Positions 1-13,470 of a stretch of DNA of 64,000 nucleotides are shown piece by piece. The notes below the pieces were generated by a model that worked only from the letters and a program-made list of their open reading frames with translations, did not search any database and was not told where the DNA came from. Each line of letters opens with the position of its first letter. Position 1 is the stretch's first letter. This DNA is from Piper betle. Lineage: Eukaryota > Streptophyta > Magnoliopsida > Piperales > Piperaceae. The position numbers and the translations under genes are program-made. The stretch spans positions 1 through 64,000 of the forward strand of contig JAURVB010000788.1 of assembly GCA_033002965.1 (NCBI GenBank), given 5' to 3'.

Positions 1-1500
1 ACTATGTGTAATATGTTCAGCATTTCTCCATTTCCTATATGGATGATGGAATTCAGCAAATATATAATAATTGTTAATTTACACAATATTGTTGATCTTG
101 GATCGTGAGGTGAATTTTAGAATTGCTACAACTTTAATAGAAAAGGTTTTTTGACAATGCTCCAAGGAGTTCGACGGAGCTGCGTGAGGATAAGAAACTG
201 GAAGTTCCATTCTTCATCTTTTTCGAAATCGGGCAACCAAGTATCGAAAATCAGACGGTTCAAAAAAATAAAAAAGGCCAGAGGGAAAGCAAAATTATAT
301 TAAAATATTATAATCAATTATTTTATAGTAACGTGATGGAATCAATTAATCTAAATACCATCCTAAACATAGTTGGTCCGAACTATAATTAAGATTGCTA
401 TGGAGTGGCTCATAGATAAGCAAACTAAACACTTTTCCAAAAGTTTAATTAATCATCTCGCCTCTCCAACTCTCTAAGTGGCTTTCTGATAATCTCTTAC
501 ATCTCCTACTCTTCAACCAAAATTCGTCTTCACCGTATTTTCTTCTTCTTTTTCTCTTACTCGCCAAAAATTCTTTGTTTCGTCTGTTACTCGCCTAAAA
601 CTCTTCGTTTTAACTAATATTTACTTTTAATTATTTAAAAAATATTTAAACTAATTATATATTAATATTTAATATTTAACTTTAAAATTTCTTCCTGTAA
701 TTTTTGTTTTTAATAATTTCAAATTGATTTCAATGATTAAGATATTTTTAAATATTTGGAAACATTATGTTCAAAATTAAATATTTATTGATATTTACAT
801 TTAAATTTATTTTATATTTATTTATATATTATTAATTAAATTAAAATATATTGCATATTGGAAATAATAAAAATTATTGTGCAACTTTAGTTAATTACAT
901 AACATTTAGGTATAATTTTGGTAATTAAAAGTTGAGATTCACTTAAAATTTTGAATTTTTTTGTAGAAGATAATTTGCATTAGACATTTAACATAAATAT
1001 TTAGGTATGACATTGACAAAATGATGTTTATCAGAAATTTTCAACTAAGAATTTGTAGATATTCTTTATTAAGTTTTTAAATTATAAAATTATTATATAT
1101 ATATTTATTATACTTTATTAAAAGGAAAATTTTTAAGGTTTCTTAATGTTATATATTTTTAATTTTATTTTTTAAATAAAAAATTAAAATTTTATCAGCG
1201 CTGGTCTAAGCTAGTATAGAAGAAAGGCATCTTCTACGTGATGCACCCTATAACACATTGTGGTTAATTGCATAAGAATATAGTCGAAACCAGGAAGTAA
1301 ATTGGGATGCATGGCAATGTTTAAAGCCCCAACATGAGCACACCGGTCCCTTCTTCTCTCTACGTGCGGCTCTCTCCCACTGCTTGTTCCTGCTACCTTA
1401 ACACGTTGTAACAAGAACAGCTACCACATCATCACAGGCCTTCCTTCCCATCCCATTTCTATGTCAACGATCTCTCCAATCTCTCGCCTCCCTATTATCC
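1..1500. other. AT-rich intergenic sequence
   Basis: No gene recognised. The stretch is strongly AT-rich from about 600 to 1190, with runs of A and T that give no sustained reading frame. Short open frames near 1211-1460 show no family resemblance and overlap the leader of the small locus that follows. Confidence 0.6.
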
Positions 1501-1548
1501 TTCATGTTACTTTTTCTCAATTTGGTAGAGATAGTAAGCAGCCAAGAT

Positions 1549-2173
1549 ATGGCATCCCTGACCTCTGTATTCCCCCGTCTTCGCTTTGCTCACGTCAAGC
1601 CGTTGCAAGCGGCCCCTCCATCTTACCATCTGATCATGGTCAAGGTGCGTTTTCATGATCTGCTTTTGAGGATTTCAAACGTTTTCATGACTATTTGCTT
1701 GTACTTGTGGAATTTGTTCATGGAGGTTTATTCAATTGTGAAGTTGGGTCTCAGCACTTTGGGTAGATTTCAATATTTTGACATATGTGCATATTCTTCG
1801 TCAAGGGTCTTTGCTCATTCGATTTTACATTTGAAACATTTTGTAATTGTTTTAGGTATGCACACCCTCATATGTTTATAGTACTAAGTTGGAAGTTTTC
1901 ATGCCTACTCTCAATTCCGTATTACTTGATTGTTGACAATAATTTGAGGGGGAAATGGTGATAGTTGTGCATGGATATATGATTTCTCAGAATTACTGCA
2001 GCCACGACTGTAGTTCAGGTATGATGGGGAGAACAAGATCAACAGCAGAGGAGTTCAAGAGGCAGGCAATGGAGAAGGCATAGTCTGTGAGTGAAGGAGC
2101 AAAGGAAGCTTGGAAGGAGTCTACTGACAGTACTAGCAAAGGTTGCAACCATGACAAGATTGGGAAAGAGTAA
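1549..2173 (+). pseudogene. Decayed small two-exon gene, LEA-like helical protein (uncertain)
   Basis: The first exon (1549-1644) starts with ATG and encodes 32 residues beginning MASLTSVFPRLRF. It looks like an organelle-targeting leader (Arg, Ser, no acidic residues) and ends at a good GT donor. A second block (2021-2173) reads STAEEFKRQAMEKA, a stop (TAG at 2081-2083), then SVSEGAKEAWKEST and a terminal TAA at 2171. The charged, Ala/Lys/Glu-rich helix resembles small late-embryogenesis-abundant proteins. The TAG falls where a tryptophan codon (TGG) would continue the helix. The visible CAG acceptor at 2018 does not keep phase with the first exon. I therefore read it as a broken or misjoined gene. 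The family assignment is inference only, and a chance pairing of two unrelated frames is possible. Confidence 0.35.
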
Positions 2174-3840
2174 ATTACTTGTGTTAATTATAATAATGGT
2201 GTAATAACGTATAATCATGTGACCTACGAGTCTATAGTAAATTGTGTTTGTTTAATGTTTATAGCCTTTGCCAGGTCTTCAAAAATTGTATGCGATCGCA
2301 TTTTTATTTCTTTGAGAAAATGTAGGTTTTGTTCTCTTGCTTTTATGGAAATTTTGCTACAGTGTGAGGTTTGGTTTTTTGTATCATGTGTTTTAATTTG
2401 CATCAAATGCAGACCAAATGACCGACTCTGATACCCTAATTAATAATAACCTAATGGGCTGTTTTGCACTTATTTGTGAATACTGTTTTTTTGTCAAAAC
2501 TAAAAAAGACACAAGCTGTGTCCATTTTGATCACAGTTTACACATTTCATGTTCATCAAAGATTTACAGTTCTATAGTATTTTTATGCTTTGGAAAGTGC
2601 ACATGATATATTTTTACCAAACATTTAGACATTAGTTAACTTATAAAGTATAGAAAATAGTTTTCAAAAAACAAAAGCACTTTCATCTAAGCTTTTAATC
2701 ATTTAGGGATTGTTTTTTTAATTACTTATAAGTCAGGATATCTTTTAGCCGCGCAGAATCCAATTCATGGATGAAATAGAGGCACAACTTGTCAACTCTT
2801 ATTAATAAATAAGCAATTAAAAGTAATTTTCGATGTAAAATGTACAAAGATTTAACTAATTAAAATAAAACAAAAATAAAAATAATATATTAAATTATCA
2901 GAACATATCTCTTTACTTATTTAAAGTTTTTTTAAAATTAGAAGCTGTTAAAGTTTATTTATATCTCTAGTATAGGTCGTGTTGTATGATACAACGTCCA
3001 CGTCTAGTTTTTATATATTATATATATATATGATAATGACGACGACGACGATGATATATATATATATATATATATCTGAGTACTTGTGGGATATAGGGTA
3101 TTACAATTTATAGTTAATGGAGGGATCATATTCAAACTGGCCTTTTTCCTTTTCTTCTAAATCCTTTTTCGGCAAGCCAATTCTAGGAGAAATCTGTAAA
3201 ATATTTCATATATAATTTTGCTCAACCTTTCTGGGATTTGTCTTTGAGCACAACACTTAGATATAGGCCTTAACTAGAAGCAGCACATATATGGAGTAAT
3301 GACTAAAATGCAATGTTTTTATCATTGGATTACACCTTGGATGTGATCTTTCCATCTACTGGAAACATAGCAAGTCTAATCTAACACCAACTCAATGCTT
3401 ACCTTTAGAAGCGGATGTGACCCATTTTCACTTCTTATTGCTCGTGATTATTCATTTGCCCACAAAATTCAAACCCTTTTTTTTCCTAAGCAATTTCCAA
3501 CTATTCAATGTTGATTACTATAAAATTGGTTGATTTTCATTATCACTAACATGTTGGGCCCTTTGGGTCCCCAACTAAGCTCCGAAACCATGTTGGGCCC
3601 TTTGTGCCTCCAAAAGGACTTTAAACAACAAAAAAAACTCGTAATAGGTGTCACATGCTTCTCTTAATCTAAAAGCTAACTCAAGGAATAAGGCGTTCCC
3701 ATTAGCCTATATACAAGTCACCAACAACCTTTACGACCGATGTGGGATAAACCCAACATAAAAAACATATGGCCGGTCACTAGGGAAAAAAACTATTGTA
3801 AACTTGTAGCTTCTTGCAACAAGAGAGCTATGTTTTGTAG
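2174..3840. other. Intergenic, AT-rich, with TA microsatellite
   Basis: No gene recognised. A short TA/ATG-type simple repeat lies at about 3015-3075. A phrase containing ATGTTGGGCCCTTTG occurs twice, about 40 bp apart (near 3550 and 3590), a small local duplication. Otherwise unremarkable. Confidence 0.5.
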
Positions 3841-3849
3841 TGCACATTT

Positions 3850-6652
3850 TATACATAAAACCCGTAACTTGAGTCAGAGTTTTACGTTACCGAACCAGTC
3901 GGTTCAACCGTTGGTTCGAGTATAATCAATTTCATGAACCACGTGCTGAGTCGAGGTCAGCCATGAGTTATGAGCGATGAGAGTCAGGTGTACCTGAATA
4001 TATGATGATAACGTTGAGAAGATGGTGAGAAATGAGTTATCAGAATATATAAAAGTATGCAGTATTTTTCTTTTTATATGTTAGATTGTATAAATAGTTT
4101 TAAGCCGAATAACGCATTAGGACACATTAGATCATATTCAGGTGGGTTATTAGTTATAGAGTATGTCATTTGGATGTTGTTGTGTTTGTTTTATTTTATA
4201 GGATTTTTTATATTTTTCTAGATTTTTTTTAAGATTTATTACGAACTAGTTATTATTTTAACTCGAGTATGAATCGAGTCAATACTTATTTACGAGTTTG
4301 CCATTGAAGGTGTTTTTCTCCCTCCCGATACCTTCCCCCTCCCAAAACCTTACCGCCACCCACTGTGTGTGTCGCCGTCGATGCTGCATTGCCGCCAACG
4401 CCGCACTACCGTCGATCAATGCTGCCCCTGCCTTGCCGTGTCGTCGTCATGCCGCCCGAGCCACCGTCTCGCCTCCACGACGCCGGAATCGCCCCACAAG
4501 CCGCGACGCTCCCCTTGTCGATTCGCCGTAGTCTAGCCGCGCCGCCGCCATGACCCCAACGACCACCCCCTTGACCTCCCTGACGTTTCCCCCTTACCTA
4601 GCGCCACCGTCGAAGCCGGCCATGGGCTTGATCAGAATGACCGATCGCCCTGACTGAACTCGACGCCGCCGCTGGTGGTCATCGCCGCCGTGGCCGTCCT
4701 TGCTGTCACCATCATTGGGACGAGCTCGCCGAGCCAGTGCTAACCCTTACTCCGATTGCCTTGCCGGGACAGTTGCCGGAAAACCGTCGAAACTAGCCGG
4801 AAAATAGTCGATACTCGCCGGAAAACCGTCGAAACTTGCCGGAAAACTGGATTCACAGAAATTCGTCGGAAATCACCTGATCTTTCGCCGAATCCCTCCG
4901 ATCGAACCATATCGAACTTCAGACGTTATAGGTGCCGAATTCTATCCACGAATCCAGCGAGGTATAATTTATTTTAACTTAATTATTTAAAAGTATTGAT
5001 TATTAGAATTGCATGCTAAGGTTGGTGAATTGCGTGTTATAATTATATATCTAAATGTAGAATTGAGTAAGGATAAAATATGAAATTTGTTTGATTGAGT
5101 GGTGTTAAAAATGGAGGTTAAGAAACTAATTAGGTTAACTAGGTAATGATCATGATCTAATGCAAACTAGCCTAAGTAGACTTGTTAAAATTGATATAGG
5201 TTGATGTGTGTTTATTGATGCGTGATGGATGTATGTGTGATATAGGATGTATGACTGCATCACAAGCGGGCGTTAATATTTAGTTTCGATGTGTAGGTAC
5301 GGAGTAGGAGCTCGCTGCCTGGGCATGAGGACATGCTTGGAGCTTCTACTAGGTCCGTTTAGAACTCGCTCTCTATTTTACGCTATTCTATTGTGTATTT
5401 GATTTATCATGTGCAGGACGAGTCCAATGACGTTTTATCGGATCCCACTTAACTCAGGCCATTTAGCCAACAATTTTTTTCAGATTAACAACCCTTAAGG
5501 ATGAGATCCCTCGAGTCAGTTTTCGAAATTAAGATCCACCACAAGTTGCCTTCGGGCCTATTGTATAAATCCCAACCCAAGCCTATATATGTATGGTTTT
5601 CGCATTTTCAGTGAGAGATGGAATGAGGGTTACTGACGCCCACGCCTTCAGATAGGGCGTGTGCTCGAAAGAGCGGGCTCTGGAGTTGGGAAGAACCCAC
5701 TTCATTCCCGAAGGATCCGGACAACTCTACATTTGAGTTCCTCAAACCCGGAGAAGTATGGAGGTTTGCGGGTACTGTAATGCAACACATGTCTAAACTT
5801 GTGGTTCAAAGGGTACTAAAGGCGACTGCTTGAGAATGCTCGGCCTTCGTGCTCAAGGCCAGGAGTAATATGGAAGATGTAGAGGGTGGAAAGGAATGAG
5901 ATTTGATGCGAGAAGCGATAGAGAAATGGCCACGGTATGAGAATGAGAAAGAAAGGGGGACGCTGTCGACCCGAGCGCGACGGCTCCCATATATGCCCTG
6001 ATGAGAGTTCTTGAGGAAGTATATAGTTTTGATTCAACAGAAGAGTTTGCTCTCCTGTGCCAGATTGATATTAGTTATTTCCCGGGCCGGTAACACTCGT
6101 TACTGACGATTTTTCTATATATATGTAGGTAAGAAATGCGAGGGATGAAAGCTGTCGGGACTGCAGAGGAGCAGCACGGAACCGTGCACACATGTACCTA
6201 CTGCGTGTAATGTATAATGATGGTGTGTTAATGCTACGTGAATGATAATTTTGATGTGTTTGTTTGGATGAATTGCTTGTTATGAAATGAACGGATAAAT
6301 GTGAATGAGTAAGGAGCCTTTGAGTCCAGCCTTGGCTCAGATGAAAACAAATGAAATAATGATGGGATGCTGCAGTAGTTTGTTATGTTTTATCGTATTT
6401 TGATAAAATATTTATATACCCTTGTTGTTGATAGGTTGGCCCCTATTGCACTTTTATGGGGAGATTTTATCCATTTTTTCGTAAAAATTAATGAATTTTT
6501 ATTTAAATTTCTTGCTTGTTACATGGTTTTGTTTTACTTGCACATCATGGCATGCATATAGGACCGCGTTAGAACCCAATTGTTCTCATTCATACATTTT
6601 ATGGGATCGGTCATCGGTGACATTTCTGGGGTGGTTCACGGGTGATGTTACA
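3850..6652 (+). repeat. Old long LTR, copy A (same family as 42851-45827)
   Basis: This segment aligns in order and orientation with the solo LTR at 42851-45827. Shared blocks include TAAAACCC near the start, TATATGATGATAACG (about 3998 and 43000), ATGAGTTATCAGAATATAT, a GC-rich patch with CCGGAAAAC repeats (4780-4850), GTGTAGGTACG followed by GTAGGAGCTCGC (about 5293), TTTTATCGGATCCCACTTAA (about 5433), and TGTGGTTCAAAGGGTACTAA (about 5800). The end is GTTACA at 6652. The left edge is eroded (the expected TGTAAAACCC reads CATAAAACCC), so the start is approximate and no target duplication could be fixed. It has no gag or pol. The Arg/Pro-rich open frames at 4298-4553 are compositional and not genes. 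Chromovirus (Tekay/Del) type LTRs of about 3 kb are a plausible source, but that is inference. Confidence 0.75.
4770..4860 (+). repeat. Imperfect tandem repeat inside LTR copy A
   Basis: The motif GCCGGAAAACCGTCGAAAC and close variants repeat at about 21-24 bp spacing (near 4774, 4796, 4818 and 4839). The second LTR copy has the same kind of repeat at 43818-43880 with different unit order. Such arrays in the upstream part of an LTR often act as enhancer repeats. That role is inference. Confidence 0.7.
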
Positions 6653-6657
6653 TTGTC

Positions 6658-7187
6658 TGTTGGGATTTTAATCACACATATAATCTCAACAAGTGGTTTC
6701 AAAGTGAGTTTTAATGTTTGCTTATGCTGATTGTGAAAGTATCATTATTTCCACCTGATGATTTAAGGGGAGTTTATCAAGTGATAATATATTAGTTTTG
6801 TTTGATAAAAAGGAGATTACTAGATGATAATAGTTTTAGGGTCATCCAATGTGTAAACGGGAGATTGTTGAATTTATTTCATATGTTAATAGTATTAGTA
6901 ACTTATATATAAACTAATGTTCTTTAAGTTAGTTTTTGGATTAAGAGAAACACATAATACCTATCGAGAGTTTTCTTTAATTATTACAAGTCTCTTTTAA
7001 GAACCCTTTGAGAGGAGAGGTAAGGAGGGAGAGCCTCATTATCGTCTAGCAATGTTTTATATTAGACGGAACTAACATAGAGGTTGCACGTTAAATTGGG
7101 ATATTATTTATCTTTTATACTTTATTAATTTATCTTGTCAAAAGACACAACATGAAGTCTAGGGATTTTATTTGTTAAATCCCAACA
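6658..7187 (+). mobile_element. Miniature copia-like element (TRIM-type) with LTR ends
   Basis: It begins TGTTGGGATT at 6658 and ends AATCCCAACA at 7187, the inverted ends expected of an LTR family. The first 33 bp (6658-6690) have TG...CA ends and look like an internally deleted 5' LTR. They are followed at once by AGTGGTTTCAAAG, a degraded tRNA-Met primer-binding site. A purine tract, AACGGGAGAT, ends at 6865 and is followed by TGTTGAATTT, the start of a 322-bp 3' LTR (6866-7187). The flanks TTGTC (6653-6657) and TTGTT (7188-7192) form a target duplication with one mismatch. There is no coding capacity. It abuts the end of LTR copy A exactly. Confidence 0.6.
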
Positions 7188-10100
7188 TTGTTGGCCACCT
7201 TATAAACTCAGGTCATTCTCAAATTAGAAGACTAATTTGCTTAATGCAGTAATCTACATGTTTTTACTTTTGCTCAGTTCAATAATAGAAAATTTTATGT
7301 CTCGGCCGCAAAGTTTATCAGACAACATAGTATCTACAATATCACATCACATAAAAACCCTAAAATGAATTTTTTTTCACATATTTTAGTATTTGAAACT
7401 TTGGATAGAAATGTGTGTGTATATATATATTCAAACAAAAAATGTTGACATGTACTAATTAATTTAACCTCCACTCGAAAATCAATCAGGCAAAAAAATG
7501 TTCATAAATACTGAAACTAACCCTTCTGCACTTTATCTCAAAGAGAAAGGAGACAAATTTAGAGTTATGGCGGTTGGTCAAACTCTTAAAGGAGGAAGGT
7601 GATTGTCATGGTCACCTCAAACAAGAAGAAGATAGAAACTGCACACCTAAATAGATGAGTTTGCTCTATGCAAAATTGCAGACCATTAATGGTGCAAACT
7701 GTGAAAGAAAGGAGGTGCCAGATGATGGGTTCTATTACAGAAGAATGGTTTTCCTCACATTGACGACGACATTAGCCCACTTGTGGTTGCTACTAAAATG
7801 GACATTGGCCTTCTTCTAGCATTCTGCACGTAGATCTATTAATGGTGGTTCAAAACGCCTCAACATGTACACATCAAATGGCTCTTTTCTGTTGCCCAAA
7901 TTATTAAATTATTATTATCTGTTCTTCGATCTTTCACTTATTCAAGCACTGGTATTGTGCATGTCTGCTTTATATATTGACGTGATATATACAACATATG
8001 AATCTGGCTAGCTAAAATTTCCCATTTTTTATTTTTTCCCAAGGCTAATACATGGCTAAAAATCTTTCCATACCAATATGTTATGCCTATGGAAAAAGCT
8101 AAACGCAAATATAGTGATTTAGGTTAGTATAGCCCCCAAAATATTGAGGAGACGTGTCTAACAAATTGTTCAATTTTCTGCGGTCTAAATTAACATCTAC
8201 TTATCCATCATTCTGTGATATTCAGTTTTACGCATTCAAAGTCTATTACCAAACCGACCAATTGCTCACCTCAAAAACACATACATAAATAAAAAAGTAT
8301 TAAATGGTCGTTGGAAATAACATTAATGTGCCTTAAAAATCAATCCATATTAATTATTATTTTCTTCAATTTGTCTGCAGAACTTGTAACAGAGATTAGG
8401 TTAGCAGGTGAAAATCACTCAATGATGAAAATTATGAGTAATTAATTATCCTCCAAGAGATATTATTTCCTTAATTATGAACCTATGATGTATAGGTATT
8501 GGTTATGGCATTCAATTTCTTCCTACCAATGGTGATATGAATTCCCATGCGACGTAGCCATGAATGTACTTAAGATATTGTAAACTTTTGCCATGTTGAG
8601 TACTTCAAAATTGTAAACCCCAGAAACCTGTCTTTGTGCAAAACCATCACATCCAATCTCTTGATTCACTACTCACTAGAGGTTGATACAAGATATACAA
8701 CTCGTTGATAGACATGAATTCTCTGATCTTCTAGCTATCAAAATTTTCTCACCCAAGAACGTTATATGTGAGTTAAAGCTGTTAAAGTCATCTCATTCTT
8801 TTCTCATCTGTTATCAGTTCTGGAACAGCATGAGGTATATCTTAAAATCATTGGGTAAGGTCTCCATGAAAAAACGTTTTATATGACCGCCATTAAAGTG
8901 ACTCCAAAATTTGAAAAGCCAAGCAAAGCTGCAAAAGAAATTAAAGATGAACAAGTAATAGAAAGGAGCTGGTAAAGCTAGCACTAGTATAACCAGTGCT
9001 TCGTCTTCATCGTTAAGCCTTGAATTGAAACAGTACCCGAGAATGAAAAATCAAAGCAGACAATAGAACTTTGTTTACTGTACTTTGTAGCAACAACATT
9101 GACAGTGCGTCTGTATATACGTCCATCAAAGTTGGCTTGTTACTTTGTTATCAAGACATTAGATGTGGGCACCTACTCGTGTATCAGACAAGCGGCAAGG
9201 TTACAATAGACTGATAAATGGCCAGCAAAAATTGATAGGGTATATGTGTGGTCCTCATATACATCAATATGTACATATGAAAGCTCGTCTTTTTCCATCC
9301 ACTTGTGACCCATCAAATGATCTTCTACCTAAACAATCCAATGGTTGCAGCCAACAAAATACAAAGTACAACAGCTGATATTGAATTTCCAAATGAATAT
9401 ATATATATATATTCATTAATATGCAATGCCACAAAATATCATGGAGGTGATTGTTTTAATTTTGCTCATTTATATTCATTTTCGAGTGTTCTTGTCTTTT
9501 AGAAGGATGAGACTAGTTCGTGTAAATTAGTCGATACCGAGCTCTACTGAATTTAATTTATCTATAATAATTTCTATTGATATAATTTACAAAAACTTTT
9601 ATTTCATGAGCTAGAATATCTCCATTTGCTTTAATATTATTAAAGATCAAAGAAAATGAACTTACATAGATTGAGCAATACGTGGGAAATTTTGGCAAAC
9701 CAACAATGGCATTGATATGCTCGTATGCATGCTCTTTCGCCCAGGGACCAACTTGCGACAGATCTCGTGGTTTTGAACCCAAGTGATCAGATGGCCAAAA
9801 TCCAATTAATTGCAAATATTATAATGTCTAATCTTGCGGTCCATACACAGAACTCTACGACAATTAAGTGTATCAGAAGTAATTCTCCTTGGTCCAACTT
9901 AAATGGAGGTCGTTAAAGTCCTGTATTCATCTCATAAAATAAAATTACCTGGAATTTAACATAAATGTTAACATTTTCGAAACCATTACTCTTGAAAGTG
10001 CATGATTATGTGTCTTATGTATATACATAATAAGCATAGCAATTGAGGGTTGCAACAAGGCAACGTGAGACACCTACCAAATTTAAGTACTTAAACCGAA

Positions 10101-12760
10101 CCAATCGAGTTGGAGGTCGGCTCGAGTTACACCTACCAGACCTGCCCTGACTGGCTTACTGCCAGCCCTGCTCACAAGTAAGTAAAATGGCAATGTAGTT
10201 TGGAATTGAGCAAAAAAATTTTACAATGCTGCATTTAACAAATTTCTGAGAGAACAAGTTGGGAAAGATGCATGAGACAAGACATCTAGCAACAAAGTTT
10301 GCCAATATTAGGTTATGTAGGAGGGGCCACTGGTCTGATCCAGGTCTAGTACTACATGCTCCTCACTGCAAATAGATAGGTTAGAGGGCTTGCCAGTGAT
10401 GATTGCAATGCATCCAAACACCAATAATTCAAACAAAAAGGTTGAGGAAAATGGCCAAAGAGGAGAGAAAGAAACCTTTGCAAGCATGGAGAACTTATTG
10501 CATGTCATGGCAGATTCTAGGATAAGAATCAAAGGCTCTGGCATTCATCTATCTGTTGAACTTCATTTTCCCATTTCCCTTGTTCGTGGTCATGGTTGTT
10601 TGACAGTAGACACTAGAGTGTTGAGATCTGTGACCACACCGAACAGTGTGAAATATCAAAAACAGCAAAGAAGGAAGCTCCTTTTTGAAAAACTTGCACA
10701 TAGTTTGTGATATTGAATGTTCTTGATCGATAGGCGATGGAGATGGGAGGGGAAGGCCGATAGATTTTATAGGGTGGAGGATCTAGAGGCAAGGTGAGGG
10801 AAGGCAGAGGGAACCTTTTACAGCAAACAAGAACTATTCAGAGGTGTGTATCAATCACTCTACCTCTGAGGAAAGGAAAAGGTTAGGTACTGATTGATGG
10901 AAGTAGAGGGCCAAGGTTGGGGACCAAGGTATAAAGCTTGCACAGCACCAACTCAACGGTTAAAACCCAAAGTCTAAGGGGAACAGATGGCAAATAGGCC
11001 AAGACCCACTTGCTACTTTTCTACTTTCTGCATCCCCTTTACAGAACTTCAATTATTTAGACTAGAGTACAAAGAGGGGAAGTGGCACAGAGATAACTGT
11101 GGTGCAGTACCATATGTATTCTACCATGTCCTACTCAACCTTCATAAACAATCACTTTGTCTATATTATAAGTAATGGGCATTAGTGTTCTCTTAGTTTG
11201 TCTCAGGTGGAATATGATATTGGTGATTACTCAGACGTAGGTACGAATTTTAAAAACAATGGTTCCTTGATTAGATGATGGGACTTGAGGTAGGTAGGGG
11301 ATAATGGATATGCAACTAAAATGCTAACCATGGTAATCTAGTTGGAATATGATAATCCTCAACAAGGAGGATGGAGGGGTTTAGCTTAAAAAGTAAGTGA
11401 AGATGTAGCGTGTTTTCATTGAATAATATGTTTCGTGGTTCAGCTTCTAAATAGTGACCAGAAAGTAGGTCAAATGCCAGGAGGAAAATTGGTAAATATG
11501 TATTATAGTTTATATACATGTATAGATGAACGTCACCGTCTTACAAAAGTATAGTTTACACACTTTAACCGATTTGTTTTAAAAGCCCAAAGACTCAAAC
11601 TATTAGAATAAGAAATCATAATGTTTACTTCTACTTCTCAGGCACTGAGTAAAAAATTTAACGGCTTAACTCGTAGGCAGCCATGAAATTAAATTATCCA
11701 TTGTAAAAGAAGCAAGCATATTATAAATTTTCTTTAGGGTACTTTTCTTCCAGCATGATTGACAATTTCACGTAGATAGCATAAAAAGTTAAATCAAAAA
11801 ATTAAGGTGAGCTACACCTTATATAATATAGCTTGCATGAGTTAAACATCTAGTTTAGATCTTTTTTAACGGTCCCAAAAAATAATATTTATAATTATTA
11901 AAAATAGATACATAAGTCGAAGTTATTAAAATTTTATTTTTTTATATCATTATGACCTTATTTTTAAATTTTTTTAAAATATATTAGTTAATAGATATTT
12001 TAAAATTAATTTTATTTTAATAATTTTAATAATTAAGATAAATGGGTTATAAATATTAGATTGTGCTGAAAATTTAAAATTATTTATGTTCTATTTATCA
12101 ATGCAAATTTTAAGTAACAAAACTCGCTAAATTGTTCCGAATAAAAAATACACCGCTGGCTGCCGTTCATATATATATATATATATAACTCTAAATTAAA
12201 TTATTTACTACCGGTTTAGTAACCATAAAGTATACTCGTAAGAGATGGACTAAGCATGATTATTAAAGATAGACTATCCAGGATTCGCTAAATGTGCTTT
12301 TCACCTGGAAAAAAATAAAAATTGGTTTGCAGAATACACAGGTGTCTACTGGGTAATACAGCTCTGAAACATTCATCTTGAAACTGATGGTCTGAATGGG
12401 AGCCGTGAAAAACATGAGGTAATAGGCTAAAGCATATATGGTCTGGCAGAGGAAGGGTAGAGGGGGAGATTCATTGAGAAAGGTGAAGTCCTCTCACCAT
12501 TAATTATAGCTAATGTCTGACCACTTTTTTCCGTGAAAGAAGATGGAACTCAGCACCAAATGACAGGACTCACCAGTGGCTGCAGTCCCCATGGTAGTTA
12601 ACACCTTTACTTCTTCTTACACGACATTATGAACACAAAACCACCATGGACCACTCAACCACCACCACTTGCCTTTAATCCTTTCCCCTTCTTGCCTACG
12701 TTTTTATGATTTCATAAAAAAAGGAGCAAACTATTCACTAACATAGAAGCCAGACTCTGC
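7188..12760. other. Long intergenic stretch
   Basis: No gene supported. Open frames at 8683, 9558, 10308, 10390 and 10987 are short, lack family motifs and overlap one another on opposite strands. A TA-rich patch lies near 12168-12187 and another near 9396-9412. The 10.3-11.2 kb part is less AT-rich than its surroundings and could be an old untranslated or pseudogenic remnant, but nothing identifiable is seen. Confidence 0.5.
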
Positions 12761-12764
12761 CTCT

Positions 12765-13470
12765 CGGGCATCTGATACGTTAGGACCTACACAGTAACGG
12801 ATTAATATATATACATATATATAATATTTTATTAAAATATTAAATAAAATATTACTTGAATTCAATTCTTTTATGTAAACTTTGATGGTTGCTAAGTTAA
12901 ATTTTATATAATTGATGAATGAAATAAATGAAAGCATACATCTCACATCCAAAAGTACAAATATTTTATAAACAAGCATGATAATAATTAGTTTTATATT
13001 ATAATAATTAATTTGTTAAGTTGAATGATAATAACTATCATTTTCATTGTACTAATATAATTATAAAACATTAATTATATCTTAGGCAAATTTAAAAATA
13101 ATATTTTTTGAAAAAACTATTTTATGCTTTACGAAACTATAAAAATATAGATGTATAAATGATATAAGAGTTGCTAAGAGTGAAATTTTAAAAAAATAGA
13201 AGGCTGAAAACTCATTTATTTTTATTTTTTACTATAAATTATTAAAAAAATGATAAAATCATAATATTTGCTTAAATATGGGTGAAAAAAGTGTGTACGT
13301 AATAAGTTTGATTATATTTAGAGCATAAATAAATATTTTTAATTTTATAAATCTTTAAAAAGGTTAAAAAAATTTTGTAAAATATTTGAAGTACAAATGA
13401 ATATTTTTAATTTTATAAATCTTTAAAATGGTTAAAAAAATATTTTTAAGGGGTATCGGCCGTATCGGAT
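12765..13470 (+). repeat. AT-rich dispersed repeat, copy 1 (3' side of the AP2 gene)
   Basis: It aligns at low identity with 17510-18240 in the same orientation. Shared blocks include TTAAAATATTAAATA, ACATGATAATAATTA against GCATGATAATAATTA, TTATAATAATTA, and the sentence ATATCATTTTTATTAC against CTATCATTTTCATTGT. The ends are richer in CGGATGCATAT/TATCGG-type words (13450-13485). No coding content. The class (MITE, satellite-derived or other) is not determined. Confidence 0.55.

Noticed and set aside
10308..10710. Opposed open frames of 78 and 106 residues
   Set aside because: Neither has a recognisable domain or splice partner, and they overlap on opposite strands.
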